A stretch of DNA of 64,000 bases from Dechloromonas sp. UBA6271 (lineage in GTDB: Bacteria; Pseudomonadota; Gammaproteobacteria; Burkholderiales; Rhodocyclaceae), in NCBI GenBank assembly GCA_002440665.1, contig DJUX01000004.1, positions 124,001 through 188,000 of the forward strand, written 5' to 3'. The translations under genes were made by a program, and so were the position numbers. Shown here piece by piece: positions 1 through 6,989 of the stretch. The notes below the pieces were generated by a model, which saw nothing but the letters and a program-made list of their open reading frames with translations, made no database searches and was not told the DNA's origin. Position 1 is the first letter of the stretch, and every line of letters starts with the position of its first letter.

Positions 1-1
1 G

Positions 2-1357
2 TATTGCCTGATCGAGGAGCTGGAAAAGGGCAATGTCATCCCCATCGTCGGCCCCGAGCTGCTCGAGATCCCCGACGGTCCGGATGGTGTCAGCGCCTTG
101 CTCTATGACTTGGTCGCCCGCGAACTCGCTGCACGCTACAACCACGCCTCCGAAGAGAAGATTTCCGGCGCCTGGAGCCTGCACAACTGCGTCGCTGCCC
201 TGCTGGCCAGCGGGCAGGTGAATGTTGACAAGTTGCGGCGTGCAGCGGCCAAGACCATAGACACCCTGAGCGCCACTTGCCCGCTGCCCAAGGCCCTGCA
301 AACCCTGGCCGCCATTGATGCCTTCGACCTCTATGTCAGCCTGACCTGCGACCCGCTGCTGTTCCGCAGCCTGCAGAACGAGGATCCTTCGGCTGAATCC
401 TTTGCCTTCGGCATTCGCTCCGATACCAACTCCCACCCCCTCGACATCCCCGCCAAGCCGCGGGGAAAAATTTGCTACCAGTTGCTTGGCTCGGCCGAGA
501 ACTTGCTCGATTTCGCCATCCATGAAGGCGATGTGCTTGAATACCTGTACCGCCTTCAGTCCGAACAGACCCGCTCCATCAAGAACCTGCTCGGGCGATT
601 GCGCAGCAGCAATCTGCTTTTCATCGGTTGTCACCTTCCGGACTGGGTTGGCCGGTCCTTGCTCCGGGTTGTAAACGAGGACCCGCTGCTCTCCAAAGCG
701 AAGCAGGAATTCATGACCGACTTCGAAGGCGACCCCTCGCTGGCCACCTTCTTGTCCCGCTTCAGCCCCAATAGCCTGGTCTTTCCCGGCTCCCAGACGG
801 AATTCGTCGAGGAACTGGCGAAGCGCTGGCAAACCTGGCGGCTCGCCAATCCGCGGGCCGGTGACCAACGCGCTGCCTTGAAACCTGCCCCGGCAACCGA
901 AGGCCCAATGATCTTCATCAGTTATGCCAGCCAGAATGCCGACGCAGCACGGTCCATTGCCGATCAGCTTCTTGCGCTGGGGGCCGGCGATGTCTGGCTC
1001 GACAAGAAAAAACTGCGCGGTGGCGACGATTGGTCAAACAAGTTGGACCAAGCGATCGGTAGTTGCGACTATTTCCTGCCGCTGCTCTCCAGCGAAGCTG
1101 ACGAGCGGCGCGAAGGCGTCTTCTGGGAAGAGTGGGTCACAGCCCTTGAGCGTGCCAAGCGTGTTGCCGACACCTTCCTCCTGCCCACCCTGATCGACCC
1201 GACGCCCGATAGCCGGAACAACTATCAGCGCGTGGGCAAGGAACTGGGCACCGAGCGTTTCTGGAACCTTCACCTGTTGAACGCCCCGCAAGGAACTTTC
1301 GACGACAAGGCCGGTTCCGACCTCACCGAGTGCTTCGAGCGCTTCAGGAGGCACTGA
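2..1357 (+). CDS. SIR2-like / TIR domain protein, 5' end cut by window edge
   Basis: The reading frame is open to the left edge, so the N-terminus is missing; 451 residues are visible. Near the start is GNVIPIVGPELL and further on LLFIGCHLPDWVGRSLLR, which resemble the first strand and the C-terminal helix-strand pattern of SIR2-like NAD-binding domains, though the usual GAG motif reads VGP. From about residue 303 a TIR domain begins with IFISYASQNADAARSIADQL, followed by VWLDKKKLRGGDDW and FWEEWVTALE; the Glu in WEEW sits where TIR NADases keep their catalytic Glu. SIR2-TIR and TIR proteins are known as NAD-depleting effectors of bacterial immune systems. The next gene starts 2 bases after the stop, behind an AGGAGG inside this gene's end, so the two are co-translated. 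I infer that this protein is the effector and the downstream STAND protein the sensor. Confidence 0.75.
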   Translation, partial: YCLIEELEKGNVIPIVGPELLEIPDGPDGVSALLYDLVARELAARYNHASEEKISGAWSLHNCVAALLASGQVNVDKLRRAAAKTIDTLSATCPLPKALQTLAAIDAFDLYVSLTCDPLLFRSLQNEDPSAESFAFGIRSDTNSHPLDIPAKPRGKICYQLLGSAENLLDFAIHEGDVLEYLYRLQSEQTRSIKNLLGRLRSSNLLFIGCHLPDWVGRSLLRVVNEDPLLSKAKQEFMTDFEGDPSLATFLSRFSPNSLVFPGSQTEFVEELAKRWQTWRLANPRAGDQRAALKPAPATEGPMIFISYASQNADAARSIADQLLALGAGDVWLDKKKLRGGDDWSNKLDQAIGSCDYFLPLLSSEADERREGVFWEEWVTALERAKRVADTFLLPTLIDPTPDSRNNYQRVGKELGTERFWNLHLLNAPQGTFDDKAGSDLTECFERFRRH

Positions 1358-1359
1358 TC

Positions 1360-4300
1360 ATGGCGACGCCCGTCATCGACACGAACAACCCCTGGCCCTG
1401 GCTGGACCCGTTCACCGAAAATGCCCAAGCCTTCTTCAACGGGCGCGATGACGACAGCGCGGCACTCGAACGTTGCGTCGTGTCGGGAACTGCCACGGTA
1501 CTGTTCGGAAAATCCGGGCTTGGCAAGACCTCCCTGCTACAGGCCGGGCTCTTCCCCCGGTTGCGCAAGGCTGGATTGCTGCCCGTACTGGTGCGTCTCG
1601 CGCACGGAGTGGATTCGCCACCGGCCGCGGCCCAGATTCGGGTTCGTCTGTATCAGGAATGCATCGCCCAGGGCCTGGCGATTCCCGGCAACCGGCAACT
1701 TGCGCCGCAGCTGGAAGCCCCCGAAGACCGCCTCTGGCTCGATCTGCATACCATCCCGGTTGGCCTGCAAGACAAAAACGGACGCAACTGGCAGCCAGTG
1801 CTCGTCCTCGACCAGTTCGAAGAAATCTTCACCCTCGGCGGCCAGGATGCCACTCGTCAACAGCGCGACTTCGGCGCTCTCGGCGACCTGATCGAAAACC
1901 GCATTCCGAACGCGCTGGAAAAGGCCATCGGTGCCGACGAAGACCTCCTCGACTTTCTGCTGCTCGACGCACAACCCTACCGTGTCATTCTCAGCCTGCG
2001 CGAAGACTACCTGCCGAACCTCGAACGCTGGTGCGACCGCATGCCACGCCTCGGCCCCAACCGCTACCGCCTGCTGCCGATGAATGAGGCCCAGGCGCTC
2101 GACGCCATCCGGCTGACCGGCGGCGACCTGGTCACGCCGGAAGATGCAGAACGCATCGTTCGCTTCGTCGCCAGCCAGCAGGAAGGCCCGGCTGTCGGCA
2201 TGGCCAGCGGCGAATCTGCCGATGCCAGCATCGAACCCGCACTTCTCAGCCTGTTGTGTTCCGGCCTCAACCTCGAACGCCAGACAGCGGGCGCGCCCCG
2301 GCTTGACGCCTCAGACCTGGAACAACGGGGCGGGCGCATCATGGAAAGGTTCTATGACGATGCCACCAAAGGTGTTGCAGCGGCCGCCGTCGCCTTTCTC
2401 GAGGACGAACTGATTACCCCGGACGGGGTACGCCTGTTCTATCCGCTCAAGTCCATCCTGCAGAACCCGGGCATCACCAAGCGGGATATCGACACCCTGA
2501 TCGACCGACGGCTGCTGCGCCGGCAACCCTTCCTCGAAGGTGAGCGCATCGAAGTCGTCCACGACCGCCTGGCTGCCGTCGCTCGCCAGCGCCGCAAAGC
2601 CCGGGAAATTGCCATCGAACAGCAGCACAGGATCGATGATGCACGTCTGGAAGCGGAAGCCAGGGAAGCCAACGAGCACGCAAGGCTGGAAAGAAAAAAC
2701 CTGGAACTGAAAGCCGAGGCGCTCGAGCGCGCGGAAAATGACGCGGTGCAACTGCGGCACTTGCAGCAGCGGCTAAAGCTCAGGCTCGCCGCTCTCGCTG
2801 CCATGCTTGGCATCACCAGCCTGCTTGCTGTGTACGCCTATCAGCAAACCGGGCTCGCCCGCCGTGCTCAGGAGCAAGCCACCATCCGGCAACTGATCGC
2901 CGAAGGTCCGGTGATGCCGACAGGCCCCCAGTATGGCGGCCCAATGTTCGGCATGTTGCGGGTGCTCGCGGTCCATCGCCTGGCAGCCGAGCGTTTTCCT
3001 GAAGCGTCACCAGCGGCATTCGGCGCCTTGCAAACAGAATGGCTGCGCCGCGCCAGACTTGTGCGTCTCCTGGAGAACAATGAAGACATTGCAACCCTGG
3101 CCTTGAGCCCGGACGGGTCGCATATCATCTCTGGCAGCAGTAGCGGCAACTTGCGTTTTTGGGATGTCGTCACAGGCCGGAGCGCGGCGTTCAAGGGTCA
3201 CGAACAAAGGGTCACCGGCATTGCCTACAGCCCGGACGGCAAGCACTTCGTCTCGGGTGGAATGGACGGCAAGCTGCGCCTGTGGAATGCCACCCCCACC
3301 GCCCCGATAGGCCCCCCCTTCGTGGGCGATCCGCACTCGGTCACCAGCGTTGCCTACAGCCCGGACGGCATGTACATTGTCTCGGGTGGTGCGGATGGCA
3401 AGTTGCGCCTGTGGAATACCGCCACCCGCGCCATGGTGGGTGCCCCCTTTGTGGGGGGAGCCCGCCCGGTTACCAGCGTTACCTTCAGCCCGGATGGCAG
3501 GCACATCGTCTCGGGCCACGGGGATGGCGGCCTTGGCCTGTGGGATACCACAACCGGCGCCCTCGTCCGCAACCTAACGGGAGGACACACAGAGCCCGTC
3601 AACAGCGTCGGCTTCAGCCCGGACGGCAGGCTCATCGTTTCGGGCAGTGACGACAATACCCTACGTCTATGGAATACCGCCAGCGGCCAGTTGATCGGCC
3701 AGCCCCTTGTGGGACACAAGGACAACGTCAACAGTGTGGCCTTCAGCCCGGATGGCCGGTACCTTGTTTCGGGCAGCAGGGATTCCACCGTTCGCCTGTG
3801 GGATGTCGGCTCCAGCGAACCCTGGGCCAAGCGCCTCACTGGACACTCGAAAGACGTCACCAGCGTCACCTTCAGCGCGGATGGGAAGTTTATTGTTTCC
3901 GGCAGCAAAGACAATACGCTATGCATTTGGAGCACATCCCCCAACGATGCCATGAGCGAAGCTTTTGAGTTGCCCGGCAAGCCGAATGCCCGGGTCCGGA
4001 GCGTGGCGTTCAGTCCCGACGGAAAGTCCGTAGCCGCCGGTACAGACAAGATCATTTTCCTTTGGGATGTCTCCACCAGCACACTGCTCGGCAGCCCCTT
4101 CGCTGGACACACTGAGGACATTTACAGCATTGCTTACAGTCCGGATGGAGAACGCATCGCTTCGGGCGGCAAGGATAAAACCCTGCGCCTGTGGGATGCT
4201 GCCACCGGCATTGAGCTCGCCCCCCCACTCACAGGGCACACTGACACCATCTACGGCATTGCCTTCAGCCCGGACGGAAAACGCATCGCCTCGGCAAGCG

Positions 4301-5121
4301 AAGACCAAACCGTTCGCCTGTGGGACGCAGCCACCGGTGACCAGGTCGGCAACCCCTTTGCCAAACACACCGACATCGTCTTCAGCGTGGACTTCAGCCC
4401 TCTCGACGGGAAGCGTATTGCTTCGGTCAGCGGAGACAAGACGTTACGCCTGTGGGATGCCGCCAGCGGCACCCCGCTTGGCAAGCCCATGATGAAACAC
4501 ACCCGATCCGTCAACAGCCTTGCTTTCAGCCCTGATGGCCAGCGTATCGTTACGGGAAGCAACGACCTGACCCTGCGCCTCTGGGATGTCGCGACGCAAA
4601 GCTGCCCTATCGTGAGGCTATTGATGGACCATCCCGAGGTGGCTTTTGGCGTCAACTTTCGCCGTCTGGATTGGAAGCGCATCGTTACAGAGAGCAACGA
4701 CAAGACCTTGCGCCGCCTCGGAGATGTCGCGACCAAAAGCTGCCCTGTCCTGAAGCCGCTGACGGGACACACAGACTATGTCAACAGCGTCGCTTTCGGC
4801 CCGGATGGCAAGTACATCGTTTCAGGCAGCCGAGACGGAAAACTTCGTTTGTGGGATGCCACCAGTGGCGACCCGGTCGGCACCCCGCTCGAAGGGCATA
4901 CCGATTCCGTCTTGAGCGTCGCCTTCAGCCCGGACGGCAAGCACGCCGCTTCAGGAGGCTTCGATACCACCCTACGCCACTGGCCCATCCTCGAATCCTG
5001 GGCTGAAGCCTTGTGTGCCAAACTCCCCCGGAACATGACGCATGCCGAATGGCAAAAGGTGATACCCGCACAATTCGCTTACATCAAACAGTGCCCGAAC
5101 CTCCCGGTCCCACCCGATTGA
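1360..5121 (+). CDS. nSTAND1-type NTPase with transmembrane helix and 15 WD40 repeats
   Basis: A 1253-residue protein. The ATG at 1360 is chosen over an in-frame GTG at 1330 because AGGAGG lies 8 bases before it. Residues 1-30 carry NPWPWLDPFTENAQAFF, typical of the nSTAND1 family entry. Walker A is GKSGLGKTSLL (about residues 50-60); Walker B with following acidic residues is VLVLDQFEEIF (about 147-157). A charged helical, probably coiled-coil stretch covers about 410-470, then one hydrophobic helix (about 475-497, LAALAAMLGITSLLAVYAY). WD40 repeats fill about 566-1212. STAND ATPases oligomerise on sensing a ligand and activate a fused or adjacent effector; here the neighbour is the TIR protein. 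The membrane helix suggests that the NTPase side is cytoplasmic and tethered; which side the propellers face cannot be read from sequence. Ligand unknown. Confidence 0.85.
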   Translation: MATPVIDTNNPWPWLDPFTENAQAFFNGRDDDSAALERCVVSGTATVLFGKSGLGKTSLLQAGLFPRLRKAGLLPVLVRLAHGVDSPPAAAQIRVRLYQECIAQGLAIPGNRQLAPQLEAPEDRLWLDLHTIPVGLQDKNGRNWQPVLVLDQFEEIFTLGGQDATRQQRDFGALGDLIENRIPNALEKAIGADEDLLDFLLLDAQPYRVILSLREDYLPNLERWCDRMPRLGPNRYRLLPMNEAQALDAIRLTGGDLVTPEDAERIVRFVASQQEGPAVGMASGESADASIEPALLSLLCSGLNLERQTAGAPRLDASDLEQRGGRIMERFYDDATKGVAAAAVAFLEDELITPDGVRLFYPLKSILQNPGITKRDIDTLIDRRLLRRQPFLEGERIEVVHDRLAAVARQRRKAREIAIEQQHRIDDARLEAEAREANEHARLERKNLELKAEALERAENDAVQLRHLQQRLKLRLAALAAMLGITSLLAVYAYQQTGLARRAQEQATIRQLIAEGPVMPTGPQYGGPMFGMLRVLAVHRLAAERFPEASPAAFGALQTEWLRRARLVRLLENNEDIATLALSPDGSHIISGSSSGNLRFWDVVTGRSAAFKGHEQRVTGIAYSPDGKHFVSGGMDGKLRLWNATPTAPIGPPFVGDPHSVTSVAYSPDGMYIVSGGADGKLRLWNTATRAMVGAPFVGGARPVTSVTFSPDGRHIVSGHGDGGLGLWDTTTGALVRNLTGGHTEPVNSVGFSPDGRLIVSGSDDNTLRLWNTASGQLIGQPLVGHKDNVNSVAFSPDGRYLVSGSRDSTVRLWDVGSSEPWAKRLTGHSKDVTSVTFSADGKFIVSGSKDNTLCIWSTSPNDAMSEAFELPGKPNARVRSVAFSPDGKSVAAGTDKIIFLWDVSTSTLLGSPFAGHTEDIYSIAYSPDGERIASGGKDKTLRLWDAATGIELAPPLTGHTDTIYGIAFSPDGKRIASASEDQTVRLWDAATGDQVGNPFAKHTDIVFSVDFSPLDGKRIASVSGDKTLRLWDAASGTPLGKPMMKHTRSVNSLAFSPDGQRIVTGSNDLTLRLWDVATQSCPIVRLLMDHPEVAFGVNFRRLDWKRIVTESNDKTLRRLGDVATKSCPVLKPLTGHTDYVNSVAFGPDGKYIVSGSRDGKLRLWDATSGDPVGTPLEGHTDSVLSVAFSPDGKHAASGGFDTTLRHWPILESWAEALCAKLPRNMTHAEWQKVIPAQFAYIKQCPNLPVPPD
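3085..4995 (+). repeat. Tandem WD40 repeats (15 units, about 125 bp each)
   Basis: Fifteen consecutive units of about 42 codons. Most share the core SPDGxxxxSGxxDxxLRLWD, and many are nearly identical at DNA level (for example agcccggacggc and cgcctgtgggat recur). Two seven-bladed propellers need 14 units, leaving one extra. The unit at about 4612-4735 is eroded: SPDG is replaced by RRLD and the LRLWD end reads LRRLGD. High identity between units suggests recent expansion or gene conversion. Confidence 0.9.
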
Positions 5122-5161
5122 TCCACCAAAACCGGTTGTACGCTTTATCAGAGGAGCCGAT

Positions 5162-5620
5162 ATGCATAATACTTTCTTGCGTTTGCTGCTTTGCACCGCG
5201 GCCGTCATGCCAGTCGGATTCGCTTCCGGCGCTGCCGACGACTGGGTCGCGCAGATCAAGGTTTCCCACGGGATCGTCACCATTCAGCGCGACCACAAGA
5301 GCCTCCCCGGCGAACTCGGGAAGCGCCTGAAGGAAAACGACATCATTGTCACCGGCAGCAACAGTTCGGTTGGCATGACCTTCGACGACAACTCCATGCT
5401 TTCGCTGGGTCCCAACAGCGAGGTTTTCCTGAAGCGCTATTCCTACGACCCGACGACGTACATGGGCGCCTTCGATGCGCTGGTCACACGGGGCACTGTC
5501 TCGGTCACGACGGGCAACATGGTCACTCAGTCCGCCGAAGCAATGCGTGTCATGACCCCCGAGGCAGAGCTGCAAGCGGGCAAACCCGGTTCCTTTGCAA
5601 TCAGCGTCGAGGGGAGATAA
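5162..5620 (+). CDS. FecR-domain periplasmic protein
   Basis: A 152-residue protein with an N-terminal signal peptide (LLLCTAAVMPVGFASGA, cleavage probably near residue 24). The rest matches the FecR domain: an initial VSHGIVTIQRD strand, LKENDIIVTGSNSSVGMTF with a following SLGPNSEVFLKRY, and a GAFDALVTRGTVSVTTG block ending in a strand with AMRVMTPEAE. It is the stand-alone FecR type found in envelope operons, not the anti-sigma FecR with an N-terminal helix for a sigma factor, and no ECF sigma gene is nearby. AGAGGAG precedes the ATG. It lies 40 bases after the STAND gene and 2 bases before the OmpA-like gene, so it probably belongs to the same transcript. Role in this locus is unknown; it may sense or scaffold at the cell wall. 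Confidence 0.75.
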   Translation: MHNTFLRLLLCTAAVMPVGFASGAADDWVAQIKVSHGIVTIQRDHKSLPGELGKRLKENDIIVTGSNSSVGMTFDDNSMLSLGPNSEVFLKRYSYDPTTYMGAFDALVTRGTVSVTTGNMVTQSAEAMRVMTPEAELQAGKPGSFAISVEGR

Positions 5621-5622
5621 AC

Positions 5623-6204
5623 ATGAAAAAGACCTCATTGTTTCTGAGTATTCTGTTCATCGCGGGTTGCGCGCAGGAGCGTTACGTCCTGATCCCGGAC
5701 GAATCCGGGCAAAGCGGCAGCCTTTCGATCAAGCCCCACGGAAAAGCACCGGTCACCCTGGATCGCCCCCACCAGTTGTCAACCTCGGGCGCCTGGGGCA
5801 TTGGGAAACGCTCGGCGGAACCGGGAGAGGTGAAGGCAATCTGGGGCAATTCCATCGATGCCCACCCAATCCCGCCGAAAAAATTCACGCTGTATTTCCT
5901 CGAAGGCACCAGCGAATTGACGCCCGAATCGAAAAAGGAACTGGAAGGCGTTTTCGACGAAATCCGCAAGCGCAAAGTACCGGACATCGTCGTGATCGGC
6001 CATACCGATACTGTTGGATCGCAGGACGCCAACGACCGCCTCGCCGAGACCCGGGCGAAAGCGATGCAGGCCGAACTGGAGCGTCTCGGCATCGACCCCG
6101 AGTCGATCAAGGCCAGTGGTCGTGGCGAGCGCGAACTGAAAGTGCAGACAGCGGACGACGTCGCGGAACCACTCAATCGACGTGTCGAAATCCAAGTGCG
6201 CTGA
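5623..6204 (+). CDS. OmpA-family lipoprotein
   Basis: A 193-residue protein. The start at 5623 is set by the lipoprotein signal MKKTSLFLSILFIAGC, with the lipobox IAGC and Cys at residue 16. Residues about 88-193 form an OmpA C-terminal peptidoglycan-binding domain: FTLYFLEGTSELTPESKKEL, VVIGHTDTVGSQDANDRLAETRA and a final NRRVEIQVR, including the Asp and Arg that bind diaminopimelate. It should be anchored in the outer membrane and bind peptidoglycan. It follows the FecR gene with 2 bases between them and ends the accessory run. FecR plus OmpA pairs are seen elsewhere beside CHASE2 cyclase genes; here the pair is attached to a TIR-STAND module instead. Confidence 0.85.
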   Translation: MKKTSLFLSILFIAGCAQERYVLIPDESGQSGSLSIKPHGKAPVTLDRPHQLSTSGAWGIGKRSAEPGEVKAIWGNSIDAHPIPPKKFTLYFLEGTSELTPESKKELEGVFDEIRKRKVPDIVVIGHTDTVGSQDANDRLAETRAKAMQAELERLGIDPESIKASGRGERELKVQTADDVAEPLNRRVEIQVR

Positions 6205-6472
6205 CAGGCTGTGAATTGGTCGCAGAAATGGCTTGGTGCGGTGCTGTCCAACGCCGTACCGCCATCGGCCTCCCTGCCCTGCGATTCGCCTTTCTCCCCG
6301 CCAATCTGATTTTTCTGCCTATTTTCAGCGTTGACCACGACCAGCACCGATCTCGCCGTCACGCGCAGCTTCGACAACGGCGCCGAGGCCTGCGCGAACA
6401 TCAACACCCGCGAGGAACCGGGGCGCTTCGAGACAACGGGGAAAGACTGATCCCGGCGCCAGCCAGACGCTG
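6205..6472. other. Intergenic stretch, nothing convincing
   Basis: About 270 bases between the OmpA-like gene and the VOC gene, which converge. A 39-codon frame from a TTG at 6331 to a stop at 6448-6450 reads plausibly on the plus strand, but it has no ribosome binding site and I do not recognise it. No clear terminator hairpin with a T run was found. Confidence 0.4.
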
Positions 6473-6898
6473 TCACGCCGGCAGGCAGACGTGCCCGTGT
6501 TCGTCGAGCGGGAAGAAGGGATTCCAACAGACTTCCCAGAGAAAGCCGTCGGGGTCGGCGAAGTAGCCGCGGTAACCGCCCCAGAAGACCTTGCCGGCCG
6601 GCTGCACCAGCCGGGCACCAGCCGCCACCGCCTCGGCCAGCAGGCGGTCGGCCTCCGCTTCCGAAGCGACGTTGTGCGCCAGCGTGAAACCCGGAAAACC
6701 GCTGCCGGTGGACGAAACGTTGGCATCCGCGGCCAGCGCGTCGCGCTGGAACAATCCGAAGACCACGGTACCGGCATTGAAGAAGGCGATTTCCGGCTGG
6801 CTTGCGGCAGACTCCTGCCAGCCGAGCGCAGCGTAGAAGGCGCGGCTGCGCGCCAGGTCGGCAACGCCGAGGGTGATGAAGCTGATGGTCTGGCGCAT
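6473..6898 (-). CDS. VOC (glyoxalase/bleomycin resistance) family protein
   Basis: A 141-residue single-unit VOC protein. It begins MRQTISFITLGVADLARSRAF, the first beta-alpha-beta unit with the usual LGVxDLxRSxxFY pattern, and ends with GYFADPDGFLWEVCWNP, the second unit carrying the metal-position Glu. Length is normal for the family. The start at 6898 is preceded by GAGAGGA. Members are metal-dependent lyases, dioxygenases or binding proteins, and substrate cannot be assigned from sequence. It is transcribed away from the HD-GYP gene, with about 90 bases between the two starts, so the two may share a divergent promoter region. Confidence 0.8.
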   Translation of the reverse strand: MRQTISFITLGVADLARSRAFYAALGWQESAASQPEIAFFNAGTVVFGLFQRDALAADANVSSTGSGFPGFTLAHNVASEAEADRLLAEAVAAGARLVQPAGKVFWGGYRGYFADPDGFLWEVCWNPFFPLDEHGHVCLPA

Positions 6899-6989
6899 GG
6901 CGAAATCCTCTCCCGCAATCGATGCCAAAGTTTATACCGCCGAGCGTTGCGCGTAACATGGGCTATCCCGTCCGACCGAGATCGTCGCC

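Noticed and set aside
6331..6450. 39-codon frame between the OmpA-like and VOC genes
   Set aside because: TTG start without RBS, no recognisable family, and the opposite strand reads equally well.
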